The notes: generated by a model from the sequence alone, not told the origin. Positions 7,436 to 17,135 are shown, counted from the stretch's first letter. The stretch is 64,000 nt of DNA from Coriobacteriia bacterium (GCA_030655755.1 JAUSOQ010000066.1:20487-84486); one strand, 5' to 3'. Translations and numbers: made by a program.

Positions 7436-10400
7436 TGTACCTGAGCGATGAACAGCGTGCCGCAGTGGACGCAGGCCCTGTCGATCTGTTCATCGGAGCG
7501 GGCGCCGGCTCGGGTAAGACGCGCGTACTCACCGCTCGTTTCGTACACGCCGTTCTGGGTCTGTCGCCGTACCCTGAGACGCCCGCGCGATCGATCCTCA
7601 CCGTCACGTTCACGGAGCGTGCCGCCGGCGAGCTTGCCGAGCGGATCAGGGGGAGCCTGGTGGCTGAGGGCTCGACCGAACGAGCATGTCACGTGGAGGA
7701 TGCATGGATCTCCACGATCCACGGCATGTGTAGCAGGATCTTGCGACAGTATGCGTTCGATGCCGGACTCGATCCGCGTTTTGCGGTCGCGAACGAGGTC
7801 GAGGCGGGCATGCTTGCTCACGACGCGCTGGAGGCGGCCATCCGCAACTCGATCGCCGTTGGTGACGAGGACGTTGGACAGCTCCTTGACGCGATGGGCT
7901 TCTCGGCGATCATGACGACGGTGAGCGATCTCCATGCGAACATCCGCTCAATGGGGCGGTCGCTCCAAGAGGTCTTGCTGATGACGCGGGAGGATGTGCG
8001 TGCGCGCATCGATGCAGTGGTTGCGGGACTCGAGCGCGTGAGGGAGCGCATGGCTTCAACGTGTCGCACGGGGCTCAAGACCGTCTCAGACAATCTGGAG
8101 CTTCTTGAGCAAGCGGAGAACGTGGGACGCGCGATCGTCGCGAGCGGTCTTCTCGGCGACGCGGGTCCTCTCTGCGAACTTGCGCTTGCGAAGCGTATCG
8201 GCGGAGACGAGCTCCACAACGGACTGGTCGAAGAGGCGAACACGTTTATCGAGCAGCTCACGATGCTTGACGCACAACGCATAGTGCGGCCGTACGAGGA
8301 GGCATTACTGCGCCTTCTCGTTGCGTTTCACGACGCATACGCGGCGCTTAAGGCCGAGCGCAGCCTGCTGGACTTCGAGGACTTGCAGGTCCTCGTGGCC
8401 GACCTGCTCGAGAAGCGCCCGGATATCGCACGGGAGTATCGTCAGCGTTTCCGCATGATCATGATCGACGAGTTCCAGGACACCAACGAGCTACAGCTCA
8501 AGATAGCCGGGTATCTCTCGGAGGAGAACCTTTGCACGGTGGGGGATGATAAACAATCCATCTACTCGTTCAGGCACGCGGACGTGAAGGTCTTCAGGGG
8601 CAGGGAGAGTACGACCAAGCGCGTGGAGCGTTTGGCGGACAACTACCGGTCGCACCCGGAGCTGTTGGCGTTCTTCAACGGTCTGTTCGGCGCGGAAGCG
8701 TTCTTTGGCGCGGGGCTCATGCACTTGAAGCCCGGCGATCGTGAGCCGGCGGCGAACGGCTGGCCGGAGACCCGGGAGCGCGCGCGCGTCGTCTTCGTAG
8801 ACGTTGAGAAGGGTTGCGGCTTGTCAGGAGCAGAGGCCGAGGCGGTGACGATCGCCGAGGAGTTCGCAATCCTGCGCGACCAAGGGGTCGCTCAAGGCGA
8901 CATGGTCCTGCTGCTTCGAAAGATGAGTGGAGCCGTAGAGCTGTTCGAGCGTGAGTTGAAGCGCCGTGGCTTCGACGTGTTCATCGCATCGGGCGGGATC
9001 TACTTCGACACGCCGGAAGTCGGCGAGCTCACCGCGCTACTGAGGCTCGCCGACAACGCGTTCGATGACGAAGCGGCCGTCACGGTGCTCGCGGGCCGTT
9101 TCACCCGTGCGAGTGATGAGAGCCTGTTCCGCCTTCGTGAGGCGGCGGGACGTGGCAGCCTATGGGGGGCGGCATGTCGTGCGACGGATCTGGTGATCGC
9201 CGATGCGGACAAGCGTGTGATTGCTCAGACGGTCCACGTCGTCGAACGGATGCGGTCAGCGAGGGGTTCGGTGCCGCTGAGAGAGCTGCTCCTGGAGGCC
9301 TGTGAGTGGCTGGACTACGATCTGACGCTGTTCGCCGGAGGCGAGAACGGTTCGCGTGCGTGGGCGAACGTCTTAAAGCTCGCGCGCATGGCCGAGGAGT
9401 TCGAGGACTCGGCCCACGGTGATATCGGTTCGTTCTTGGACTACCTCTCGCTTCGCGATGAGCATGTCGCCTCCGAGCAACAGGCGACAGTAGCGGGCGA
9501 GCGTGCCAAAGCCGTACGCATCATGAGTATCCATGCCGCCAAAGGACTCGAGTTTCCCGTGGTGGGAGTGGCGTCGTTCTCAGGTACGGCGCCAGGCCCT
9601 CGGAGCACTCTCGTTGGTCGGTCGGGGGAGTCGCTTCTTCTTGGCATGAAGCTGCCACTGCCGGAGGGCTCCCGGCGCACCTCGGCCGATACGACCGCAC
9701 ACGCTCTTCTTGCAAAGGACGTGAAGACGACCGATGCCGAGGAGATCAAACGACTGCTGTACGTGGCATGTACGCGTGCCGAACACGGACTTGTGTTGTG
9801 CATACGCGACGATCTCACCAAGCCGTCCACTGGAGGTTCGCTACCGGCCCTCGTGCGTCAGGCGCTTGGCTTCGAGGAGTGTGGGCCACAAGTCGACCAG
9901 CATGTGACTCTCGCCAACGGAGCCCAGGTGGACGTGCGTGTCACAAAGCCCCAAGCGGATGCTCGGGCCATTGGAACGCCAGATACCGCGCGCGTATGTG
10001 AAGAGCCGCCGCCCCTGCCGGAGGCGCCTGAACCGATTGCGGTCAGCTCGACTGCGCCAACCATCATCTCCTACAGCGGACTCGGCCTTTACGCGAAATG
10101 CCCGTACCGTTTCTACGCCAAGAAGATCGCCGGTTTCCCGCTGCCGATACGGCAGAGCGGGTCCCGCGGCACGGACCCGCGCGATTTCGGGAACGCTGTG
10201 CACGAGGCCTTACGGGAGGCGTGCGGCGCCACCGTTCCGGATGAGGCGCGGCTGGCTTCGATCGCCCACGCCCATGGTGTTAAAGACGATGCGATAGGTC
10301 GACTGAAGCGTTCGGTCGCGGCGTTCACATCATCCACGCTCGCCGCCGAGGTCCGATCAGCCGAACGGGTCCTCACCGAATGCTCCATAAACGCGCTCGT

Positions 10401-10794
10401 GAACGGGACCGTTCTGGTCGGCTCCATCGATCTGCTCGCGTGGAGCGGTGAGACCGCGCTCGTGGTCGACTATAAGACCGGCAGCAGTGAACTCCCTGCC
10501 GAGGAAGCCCGCAGTCGCTATGAACTGCAGGCGTCATGCTACGCGCTTGCCGTGCTGCGGACAGGGGCCGGGCGGGCCAGGGTCGTGTTCTTCGAGTCAG
10601 AGCGCGGTGGTCGACAGACCGAGTTCCTCTACGAGTCGAACGACGCCCACTTCGTGGAGATGCGCCTGGGGGGCATGCTCGATACTATGGCTGCGGGGGA
10701 GTTCTCGCCCCTGGCGTCTTACGATGCCTCCGTCTGCGACGATTGCGCAGCGTTCGGGGCGTTGTGCCCGGTCACTCGGCGTGACGCTGACTGA
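7435..10794 (+). CDS. addA: AddA/RexA-type UvrD helicase-nuclease subunit
   Basis: A 1119-residue superfamily 1 helicase fused to a RecB-type nuclease. Helicase motifs are clear: Walker A GAGAGSGKT (K28), TIHGMCSRIL, DEFQDT (D345), SIHAAKGLEFPVV and LLYVACTRAEHGL. The nuclease core DYK is at D1012-K1014. Unusually for AddA, it also carries a four-cysteine Fe-S-like set: C889 (YAKCPYRF), C1101, C1104 and C1111. I chose the ATG at 7435 (GAGGGGAG at 7421-7428), overlapping the addB stop; an upstream TTG would only add sequence inside addB. The 3' end overlaps convergent rlmN by 23 bases. Confidence 0.88.
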   Translation: MYLSDEQRAAVDAGPVDLFIGAGAGSGKTRVLTARFVHAVLGLSPYPETPARSILTVTFTERAAGELAERIRGSLVAEGSTERACHVEDAWISTIHGMCSRILRQYAFDAGLDPRFAVANEVEAGMLAHDALEAAIRNSIAVGDEDVGQLLDAMGFSAIMTTVSDLHANIRSMGRSLQEVLLMTREDVRARIDAVVAGLERVRERMASTCRTGLKTVSDNLELLEQAENVGRAIVASGLLGDAGPLCELALAKRIGGDELHNGLVEEANTFIEQLTMLDAQRIVRPYEEALLRLLVAFHDAYAALKAERSLLDFEDLQVLVADLLEKRPDIAREYRQRFRMIMIDEFQDTNELQLKIAGYLSEENLCTVGDDKQSIYSFRHADVKVFRGRESTTKRVERLADNYRSHPELLAFFNGLFGAEAFFGAGLMHLKPGDREPAANGWPETRERARVVFVDVEKGCGLSGAEAEAVTIAEEFAILRDQGVAQGDMVLLLRKMSGAVELFERELKRRGFDVFIASGGIYFDTPEVGELTALLRLADNAFDDEAAVTVLAGRFTRASDESLFRLREAAGRGSLWGAACRATDLVIADADKRVIAQTVHVVERMRSARGSVPLRELLLEACEWLDYDLTLFAGGENGSRAWANVLKLARMAEEFEDSAHGDIGSFLDYLSLRDEHVASEQQATVAGERAKAVRIMSIHAAKGLEFPVVGVASFSGTAPGPRSTLVGRSGESLLLGMKLPLPEGSRRTSADTTAHALLAKDVKTTDAEEIKRLLYVACTRAEHGLVLCIRDDLTKPSTGGSLPALVRQALGFEECGPQVDQHVTLANGAQVDVRVTKPQADARAIGTPDTARVCEEPPPLPEAPEPIAVSSTAPTIISYSGLGLYAKCPYRFYAKKIAGFPLPIRQSGSRGTDPRDFGNAVHEALREACGATVPDEARLASIAHAHGVKDDAIGRLKRSVAAFTSSTLAAEVRSAERVLTECSINALVNGTVLVGSIDLLAWSGETALVVDYKTGSSELPAEEARSRYELQASCYALAVLRTGAGRARVVFFESERGGRQTEFLYESNDAHFVEMRLGGMLDTMAAGEFSPLASYDASVCDDCAAFGALCPVTRRDAD

Positions 10795-11803
10795 GCTGCC
10801 CGCACGCGGCATCGATATCGACGCCGCGTGCGGTGCGTACGGAGGTCTCGATACCCGAGACCCCAAGGCGGTCCGCAAACTCGCGTATGCGGCGATCGGT
10901 GGGCCTGGTGATGCCCGTGCCGGGCACAGGGTTCACGGGGATCAGGTTCACATGGCACATCAGGCCGCGCGTGAAGCCGATCAGCGCATCGAGCTCCCTG
11001 TCACTATCGTTCACACCGTCGACCAAGGCGTACTCCAGAGTCACCCGACGCCCGGAGGTCTCCGTGTAGAAGCGCAATGCTTCACGCAGGGCAGGTAGCG
11101 TAAAGCCGCGCACGCCAGGCATCAAGTGGTCGCGCGTCTCTTGCACGGCCGAGTGCAGCGAGATCGCGAGCGTGAACTGTTCGGGTTCCTCGGCGAAACG
11201 GCGTATCCCCGAAAGCAGCCCGCACGTGGACACCGTGATATGACGCGCACCGATGCCCAGGCCGTCAGGGGAGTTCATCAGGCGAAGCGCTTCAAGAGTC
11301 GCGTCGTAGTCAGCGAACGGCTCACCTTGACCCATTGCCACGACGTTGGTGACGCGTTCCCCGAAGTCCTCACTCACAAGTCTTACCTGGTCGATCATCT
11401 CGCCGATCATAAGATCACGAACGAGGCCGCCCACTCCGGTCGCGCAGAAGCTGCAGCCCATCGCACATCCCGCTTGCGTGGAGAAACAGACGGTCAGTCT
11501 ACCGGCAGCCGGGATGCCGACCGACTCGACTGCGACGCCGTCGGCAAAACGCCACAGGTACTTGCGTGTGCCGTCCGCCGAGACCTGCCGGTCGACCAAA
11601 GAGGGCGTGTCGAGGGTGAAACGCGCGGCGAGCCTGTCACGGAACTCGGCGGAGAGGTCGGTCATCTCCCCGAAAGAGACAGCGCCTCTCCCGTAAAGCC
11701 AGCGCACAAGCTGCCGCAAGCGATAGGATGGCTGCCCCATCTCGCTGAGGGCAGTTGCCAAATCCTCACGATTGAGCGTCTTTATGTCGGCGTGATCGTC
11801 CAA
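10772..11803 (-). CDS. rlmN: 23S rRNA/tRNA adenine-C2 methyltransferase RlmN
   Basis: A 343-residue radical-SAM enzyme that makes m2A at A2503 of 23S rRNA and in some tRNAs. The cluster motif is C113-x3-C117-x2-C120 (CAMGCSFC); C334 (AACGQL near the C-terminus) and C106 correspond to the methyl-carrying and resolving cysteines. The start is a TTG at 11803 that follows directly on the TGA of the rubrerythrin gene, with TGAGGA just before it, so its translation is probably coupled to that gene. Its last codons overlap addA on the other strand. Confidence 0.95.
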   Translation of the reverse strand: MDDHADIKTLNREDLATALSEMGQPSYRLRQLVRWLYGRGAVSFGEMTDLSAEFRDRLAARFTLDTPSLVDRQVSADGTRKYLWRFADGVAVESVGIPAAGRLTVCFSTQAGCAMGCSFCATGVGGLVRDLMIGEMIDQVRLVSEDFGERVTNVVAMGQGEPFADYDATLEALRLMNSPDGLGIGARHITVSTCGLLSGIRRFAEEPEQFTLAISLHSAVQETRDHLMPGVRGFTLPALREALRFYTETSGRRVTLEYALVDGVNDSDRELDALIGFTRGLMCHVNLIPVNPVPGTGITRPTDRRIREFADRLGVSGIETSVRTARGVDIDAACGQLSQRHAE

Positions 11804-12301
11804 TCAGTCCTCAAGGGCCTTCTTGTACTCATCGCGGTGCTGTCTCTCAAAGCCGCCCACCGCGCGGAAGTACTGAGCCACTTGTGGGTAGCCTTCCTCT
11901 TCGGCGATATCAGCGAACCCGGGATACATGTCGACGGTCTCGTAGTTCTCGCCTTCCCAAGAGGCTTGGAGGTTGTCCTCCGTGGCGCCGAACGCGCTCA
12001 TGTAGGCGAGGTGGCCGAGAGCATGTGCGGTTTCTTCTTCTGCGGCACGCTCGAACGCGGCGGCTGCGGCATCGTCGCCCTCGAGCTTCGCGATGCGCTT
12101 GAACAGCGTGTAGCGGCGGTTGGCCTGTGATTCGCCCGCGAACGCGGCGTTCAGGTTCTTAAGAGTCTTGGTGCCGGTGAGGTCACCGGGGCCGTCATAG
12201 GGGAGGAAGAACGACTGCGGCGCACCACAGACAGGACACTTCTCGGGCGCAGGGCCGACGTGGTAGTAACCACAGGCCTTGCAACGGTACGTCTCCACCA
12301 C
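11804..12301 (-). CDS. Reverse rubrerythrin (N-terminal rubredoxin domain)
   Basis: A 165-residue peroxide-reducing di-iron protein. A rubredoxin-type site (CKAC...CPVC) lies in the first 30 residues and the ferritin-like four-helix domain follows, with EESQ/EETAH and EYFRAV...ERQHRDEY-type metal ligands. This order is reversed relative to classical rubrerythrin and is typical of 'reverse rubrerythrins' of anaerobes, which reduce H2O2 and O2. The open frame extends far upstream, but AAAGGAG at 12313-12307 points to the GTG at 12301 (or the adjacent GTG at 12298). Cotranscribed with rlmN. Confidence 0.9.
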   Translation of the reverse strand: MVETYRCKACGYYHVGPAPEKCPVCGAPQSFFLPYDGPGDLTGTKTLKNLNAAFAGESQANRRYTLFKRIAKLEGDDAAAAAFERAAEEETAHALGHLAYMSAFGATEDNLQASWEGENYETVDMYPGFADIAEEEGYPQVAQYFRAVGGFERQHRDEYKKALED

Positions 12302-12466
12302 GGTGTCTCCTTTCATTGGGGGTCGCCCTTGGAGGGGTCGTTGTATTCTACCCGTCCGCCGGTGGAGCATACCCCCCGTCGGCAGCGCTGTGCCAGCGGG
12401 TTGGGGTAGGAAACACGGTGAACCTACTAGCGGGCGCAGGCGTTGCTGAAGACAAAGGAGTATCCG

Positions 12467-12640
12467 ATGAGACGTGCTCTGCTCGCGTTGTTCACGCTCG
12501 ACGAGGCGGACAAGGCGACCGACGGAGCGCTGGTTGCCTTCTGCGAGTCTTGTCACACTCCCATCGCCGTGATGGCCGGGGAGTTGCCGGACAGGGAGTT
12601 CGGCGCGCTGCTCGTGTGGCGTGCCCGCAGTCGCGCGTAG
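12467..12640 (+). CDS. Small CxxC protein, 57 residues, unknown function
   Basis: A short open frame starting at ATG 12467 with a good ribosome-binding site (AAAGGAG at 12454-12460, 6 bases before). It encodes 57 residues with a central CESC motif that could bind a metal or be redox active. I recognise no family. It sits alone between the divergent rubrerythrin and the convergent htrA. The strong ribosome-binding site is the main reason to keep it. Confidence 0.5.
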   Translation: MRRALLALFTLDEADKATDGALVAFCESCHTPIAVMAGELPDREFGALLVWRARSRA

Positions 12641-12666
12641 TGTCTTCGGGATTCTGCGGCAATGAT

Positions 12667-12694
12667 GAGGGCGCGTCCCGGCAGACGCGCCCTC
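12667..12694. terminator. Hairpin between converging genes
   Basis: A perfect 11-bp stem, GAGGGCGCGTC, with loop CCGGCA, lies between the small + gene and the end of htrA on the - strand. No U-tract follows on either strand, so it may be a weak or bidirectional terminator. Confidence 0.45.
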
Positions 12695-12719
12695 CATGTG
12701 ACTCTGTACCCGCAGCGTC

Positions 12720-13955
12720 CTACAAGTCGTCGGGTTTCACGCCGAGGATCATCTTGAGTTCGGTGGTCTTGCCGTCGCGGTAGAACTTCACGAGCACCTC
12801 ATCGCCGACTGAGCGACGCTTGACGGCAAGGATCAGGTCGTCCATCGAACGGATCTTCCCATCATCAAGCTGCACGATGATGTCATCGGGCTTCAGGCCG
12901 GCAGCCGCCGCGCCCGTATCGGGTGTGATCTCCACGACGAGCGCGCCTTCGGTCACGGGTAGATTCTCTTCCTCGGCGAGCTGTTCGTTGATCGTCTGGC
13001 CGATGATACCGAGGAATGGATGCTCGGCCTTGCCGCCTGCGATCAGTTGGTCTGCGACTCGGGTCACCGTGTTGATCGGGACGGCGAAACCGACGCCGTC
13101 AGCGCCACCGGTCTCCGAGAAGATGGCGGTTGGAATGCCGATGAGCCTGCCGGTGCGGTCGATCAGCGCGCCGCCGGAGTTCCCCGGGTTGATCGATGCA
13201 TCGGTCTGGATGACGTCCACGAGCGGATAGCGCGTGCCGTCACCGATGGAATCCGGGAGCGACCTGTGTATGGCCGAGATGACGCCGGCTGTCACCGAGT
13301 GCTGCAGACCGAAGGGGGAGCCTATGGCGACGGTCATCTGACCTACCTGGAGGTCTTCGGAGTCACCGAGGGCGATCGCCGGCAGCTCGACATCGATTTT
13401 CACGACCGCGATGTCGGACTCAGGGTCGGCGCCAACGAGCACAGCATCGTGCTTCTCGCCCGAGGCGTCGGTCACCACGATGCGCGTGGCATCTGCGGCG
13501 ACGTGGTCGTTGGTCACGATATAGGAGCCGCCGTCGCCTGTCGCCTTGTAGACGACGCCTGAGCCGCTGCCCATCATCGGAACGGAGGGGTGCGTCTCGG
13601 GCAGGTCGGTCGCGGCGCCTTCGCCGGTGACGTCGATGTTGACGACGCTGGGGAGCGCCTTGGCCGCCGCGGCCACGACGACCTCGTCGGTACCCGTCTT
13701 GACCTCGATCTCCCGTGCTGGTGTCTTGCCGAGGAGGTCGGGCGCGAAGTAGTACGCTCCAAGACCGGCCGCGCCTCCGGCGATGACGGCGACGAGAAGG
13801 CTTGCGATGATGATGCCCACCAGGCTGCCGCGAGGTTTGATGGGTGTGGGTGCGATGGGTTCCGGTATCGGTGGCACCGCCGGAGGGATGACGGGCGCAA
13901 CGGGTGTCACATCAGTGCTTGCGGGCTCTACGTTGTCGTTCTCGTGCTCTTCCAT
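12720..13955 (-). CDS. htrA: HtrA/DegP-family membrane-anchored serine protease
   Basis: A 411-residue quality-control protease acting outside the membrane. A proline-rich cytoplasmic tail (about 15-42) is followed by one membrane helix (44-69), a trypsin-like domain with the triad H151, D181 and S260 (NPGNSGG), and one C-terminal PDZ domain (about 310-400). The layout matches Gram-positive HtrA. The ATG at 13955 has GAGAGGTG just upstream. It is a single-gene unit divergent from the membrane protein at 14150; Gram-positive htrA genes are usually induced by envelope stress, but no operator is evident here. Confidence 0.95.
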   Translation of the reverse strand: MEEHENDNVEPASTDVTPVAPVIPPAVPPIPEPIAPTPIKPRGSLVGIIIASLLVAVIAGGAAGLGAYYFAPDLLGKTPAREIEVKTGTDEVVVAAAAKALPSVVNIDVTGEGAATDLPETHPSVPMMGSGSGVVYKATGDGGSYIVTNDHVAADATRIVVTDASGEKHDAVLVGADPESDIAVVKIDVELPAIALGDSEDLQVGQMTVAIGSPFGLQHSVTAGVISAIHRSLPDSIGDGTRYPLVDVIQTDASINPGNSGGALIDRTGRLIGIPTAIFSETGGADGVGFAVPINTVTRVADQLIAGGKAEHPFLGIIGQTINEQLAEEENLPVTEGALVVEITPDTGAAAAGLKPDDIIVQLDDGKIRSMDDLILAVKRRSVGDEVLVKFYRDGKTTELKMILGVKPDDL

Positions 13956-14149
13956 GGTTCACCTCTCGATACGAACCGCCCGAAGGCGGGAGTTCCTACA
14001 GCGTATAGTACGCTCCCACACGAACCCGATGTGCCTTCTGAGCGTTTCACACGAAAGCTCCACAACCTATCCATGTCTCGTCCGTGTTGGACGCACCGCA
14101 CACCCTCGACTAGACTTTCTCGAGAAAGACGACACGGGGGAGAAGCGCT

Positions 14150-14587
14150 ATGAACGACGAAGTGGGACAGGCAGCAGAACCGACGGTGGGGCCTGAGCGT
14201 CTTGAGCAAGCCGGGACCATCGAGGCTCTTGCCGTCACCGAATCTGGTGGCGTCAGCTGGTCCCCGTTCCTTGCCTATCTTGCAGTCTGGGTGGCGCTAT
14301 GCGTTGCGGTAGTGTCCCTGCTGCGGCCTGCCGCACTCGACGGCGGCGCCCGGTGGGTTCCCGAGTACCTCTATGCGGTCTATGCGGGCATCGGCATGAT
14401 GGCGACCGGTCCACTGCTCGCCCTCGTCACCTGGGTTGCCACGCGAGCCCGGCGTGAGCCTGAAGCCCGTCGGGGTCTGTTCGTCTCGGCGTTCGTGAAG
14501 GGTGCGGTCGTGACGTTTTCGGGTGCCGTGCTCTGGATCGTCTCCTTGTACGTGCTGGACCTGTTCGCGTCAGGTATCCTCGTCTGA
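14150..14587 (+). CDS. Membrane protein of unknown function
   Basis: A 145-residue protein with a charged N-terminal tail (1-35) and three predicted membrane helices at about residues 38-60, 76-96 and 112-138. GGGGAG lies 7 bases before the ATG. I recognise no family. It ends 36 bp before the D-Ala-D-Ala ligase gene and is probably cotranscribed with it, which hints at an envelope role, but nothing firmer can be said. Confidence 0.7.
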   Translation: MNDEVGQAAEPTVGPERLEQAGTIEALAVTESGGVSWSPFLAYLAVWVALCVAVVSLLRPAALDGGARWVPEYLYAVYAGIGMMATGPLLALVTWVATRARREPEARRGLFVSAFVKGAVVTFSGAVLWIVSLYVLDLFASGILV

Positions 14588-14623
14588 TGGGTGCCGGTGC
14601 AGGTGCTTGATCGGAGGTCGGCT

Positions 14624-15565
14624 GTGACGTCTGGTAGTCTCGAAAGCCGCAGAGTCGCGGTGCTGATGGGTGGTCGCTCCGCCGAGCGCGAGGTCTCCTT
14701 GCACACAGGCGAACAGGTGGCTGCCGCGCTGTCGTCTTTCGGCCACATCGTGGAGACGATCGACACTGCCGAACCCACGTTCATCGCCTCGCTCCAGCAG
14801 ACCGCTTTCGACGTTGCTTTCATCTGCCTGCATGGTCGCTTTGGCGAGGATGGCACGATGCAGGGCCTGCTCGAGCTTCTCGAGATCCCCTATGTCGGGT
14901 CCGGTGTCCTGGCCAGCGCTCTGGCGATGGACAAGGTGATGTCGAAGCATTTCTTCATCCTTGCCGAGATACCCACACCGGAGTACATCGTCCTACACGC
15001 GAACGAGTCCTACGATCTCGAAGGCATCGTGCGTGCGGTGGGTCCCAAGTCGGTCGTCAAGCCCGCCAACGAAGGCTCCTCTTTCGGCATGTCCATCGTA
15101 CATGCGCCGGCCGAGCTGCCCGCAGCGATCGAGATGGCCTTCGCCTACGATTCCCACGTGCTCGTGGAACGCTTCATCCCCGGGGTAGAAGTGACGGTCG
15201 GTGTTCTCGGCAATGACGAGCTCACGGCACTGCCGACGCTCGAGATCGTGCCCGAGCACGAGTTCTACGACTATGAGTCGAAGTACATTCCCGGCATGAG
15301 CCAGCACATCATCCCTGCTCGAGTGAGCACAAAGGTGGCCGAGGAGTGCCAGCGGATCTCAGTGGAGGCACACAAGGTGCTTGGCTGTCGCGGCATGTCC
15401 CGCGCGGACACCATCGTGGGCGAGGACGGGACCGTGTACCTGCTCGAGGTGAACACGATCCCGGGCATGACCTCAACGAGCCTGCTGCCTGACGCCGCCC
15501 GCGCTGCGGGCATCGAGTTCCCAGAGCTTTGCGAACGGCTCGTGAGTCTCGCCCTCGAAGCCTAG
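14624..15565 (+). CDS. ddl: D-alanine--D-alanine ligase
   Basis: A 313-residue ATP-grasp ligase that joins two D-alanines for peptidoglycan precursors. The N-terminal motif GGRSAEREVSLHTG, the HGRFGEDGTMQGLLE segment, the ATP-grasp lysine region and the metal-binding EVNTIPGMTSTSL segment near the C-terminus are all present. I chose the GTG at 14624 (GGAGGT at 14613-14618, 5 bases away) rather than the GTG at 14591, which would add 11 residues. The stop overlaps the end of the convergent sensor kinase by 3 bases. Confidence 0.95.
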   Translation: MTSGSLESRRVAVLMGGRSAEREVSLHTGEQVAAALSSFGHIVETIDTAEPTFIASLQQTAFDVAFICLHGRFGEDGTMQGLLELLEIPYVGSGVLASALAMDKVMSKHFFILAEIPTPEYIVLHANESYDLEGIVRAVGPKSVVKPANEGSSFGMSIVHAPAELPAAIEMAFAYDSHVLVERFIPGVEVTVGVLGNDELTALPTLEIVPEHEFYDYESKYIPGMSQHIIPARVSTKVAEECQRISVEAHKVLGCRGMSRADTIVGEDGTVYLLEVNTIPGMTSTSLLPDAARAAGIEFPELCERLVSLALEA

Positions 15566-17037
15566 CTCGCGTCCGGCGGTACCAGCGGCAGCCTGATCAC
15601 GAATCGGGCGCCGCCGCCGCTGCTCTCTTCCACACAGGCGCTTCCACCGTGGCTCTCGGCAATGGTCTTCACGATGTAGAGGCCGAGCCCGGCACCGCCA
15701 CTCGACTCATCGTCCAGCCGGGCGTAACGCTCGAAGATGAGTTCGCGGTACTCCTCGGGCACTCCGCTACCGCCGTCTTCCACGATCAGCAGCGCGTGCT
15801 GTGGACCAGCGTCGACCAGCAGCGAGATCATGGTGCCCTCCGGTGTGTGCTGGATCGCATTCATTAGCACGTTCGTGAGCGCCTGACGCAATCGGCCCGC
15901 ATCCGCGAGTACAGACACGTCGACACGCTGTTCGATGACCAGCTCATGCTCCGCATGTGTTGGGAGCGAGGAGGCGACATCGGCGGCCAGCTCGCCGAGC
16001 GACACCGATGTCCAGCGCACTGGCATGAGGTTCTTCTCGACACGGGCCGTATCGAGCAGGTCTTCGAGCATCTCGGCCATACGAGATGTTGCCGCGCGGG
16101 CCTTCCCCGCGATCTCGATGCGCCGTTCGTCAGAGATGTCGCCCCCGAGCATCTCCAAGAAACCGGAGACGACGGTGAGAGGCGCGCGCAGGTCGTGTGA
16201 AACGATCGACACGACTTCAGCGCGGAGTTGTTCGAGCGTGCGACGCTCGGTCACATCGCGAATCGTCAGCAGCGAGAGTCCGAAGTCGTCCTGCGGGTGT
16301 GTGACCGCGCACTCCACCCACTGCTCCTCACCGTTCTCGGCGAGGCAGCGTACGAGCAGGATCTCGTCGCCGCTGCGTGACAGCAGCATCTCAGCGCTGA
16401 GCGGTTCGCCGGTTTCGGTCGTGATGTCGAATGCCGAGAGTGCCGCAGACAGCGGCTCACCCAACAGTGAGCCAAGGGGCCGTTGAAGAAACGACACGGC
16501 TGCGGGGTTGGCGATCTCGATGACGTCCTCACATAGCAGTAGTTTGACCTCTGAGGACGCGTTGACCACGGAGCGGAAGGTCTGCTCCGAACCGAGGGCC
16601 CGTTCGGTGACATCGCGCAGGTCCGCCTGGCGTAGTGACAATTGCTGCAACAGCTGCTCGACGGTCTCGCCGAGCTCCCGGAGTTCAAGCGGGAGGTCGG
16701 ACTCCGGAAACGCGATGACCTCACGCGCACGTCCCTCGATTGCGGCCATGCCCTGTTCGCGGATATAGCCGACGAAGCGTTCGACCGGAATACGGATGCC
16801 GCGGGCGAGCGTGAGACCGAGTAAGAGTCCGGCGGCGAGGGCGAGGCCGCCGAGACCTAGAGGAACGAGAGCGTCGGTCATCATGTCGGAACCGCTCGGC
16901 CACAGACGGAAGCCCATCACGAGCGCGGTGACGAGGTAGACGATGATGAACAGCAGCACAAACGCGAGCGCCAGAGATGCGCTGAAGCGCCCCCTGAGCG
17001 TGGCAGGCCACATTCGTGCTCGACGATCCCCGTGCAC
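15562..17037 (-). CDS. Membrane sensor histidine kinase with PAS domain
   Basis: A 491-residue sensor kinase with two membrane helices (about 19-42 and 56-78) separated by only a short outer loop, a linker helix, a PAS domain (about 150-262), a HisKA domain with phosphoacceptor H281 (VSHDLRAPLT) and a HATPase domain with N-, G1- (EDGGSGVP) and G2-type (GAGLGLYIVK) boxes. No response-regulator gene is adjacent, so it is an orphan. The short outer loop and the PAS domain suggest that it senses something in the membrane or cytoplasm. The start is a GTG at 17037; an ATG at 17013 is possible. Confidence 0.9.
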   Translation of the reverse strand: MHGDRRARMWPATLRGRFSASLALAFVLLFIIVYLVTALVMGFRLWPSGSDMMTDALVPLGLGGLALAAGLLLGLTLARGIRIPVERFVGYIREQGMAAIEGRAREVIAFPESDLPLELRELGETVEQLLQQLSLRQADLRDVTERALGSEQTFRSVVNASSEVKLLLCEDVIEIANPAAVSFLQRPLGSLLGEPLSAALSAFDITTETGEPLSAEMLLSRSGDEILLVRCLAENGEEQWVECAVTHPQDDFGLSLLTIRDVTERRTLEQLRAEVVSIVSHDLRAPLTVVSGFLEMLGGDISDERRIEIAGKARAATSRMAEMLEDLLDTARVEKNLMPVRWTSVSLGELAADVASSLPTHAEHELVIEQRVDVSVLADAGRLRQALTNVLMNAIQHTPEGTMISLLVDAGPQHALLIVEDGGSGVPEEYRELIFERYARLDDESSGGAGLGLYIVKTIAESHGGSACVEESSGGGARFVIRLPLVPPDAS

Positions 17038-17135
17038 ATGCGCTCCCGGGTGTCGTGTGCGCCGACGGGCGGCGCACTTCGCAGGACAGTCGGCATCGTA
17101 TCACGTCTCAGGTGAGGCCGCCTTGCTGGCGCGCA

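Noticed and set aside
12302..12697. N-terminal extension of the rubrerythrin frame by about 130 codons
   Set aside because: The strong ribosome-binding site is directly before the GTG at 12301, rubredoxin motifs begin immediately after it, and the upstream part overlaps the small + strand gene.
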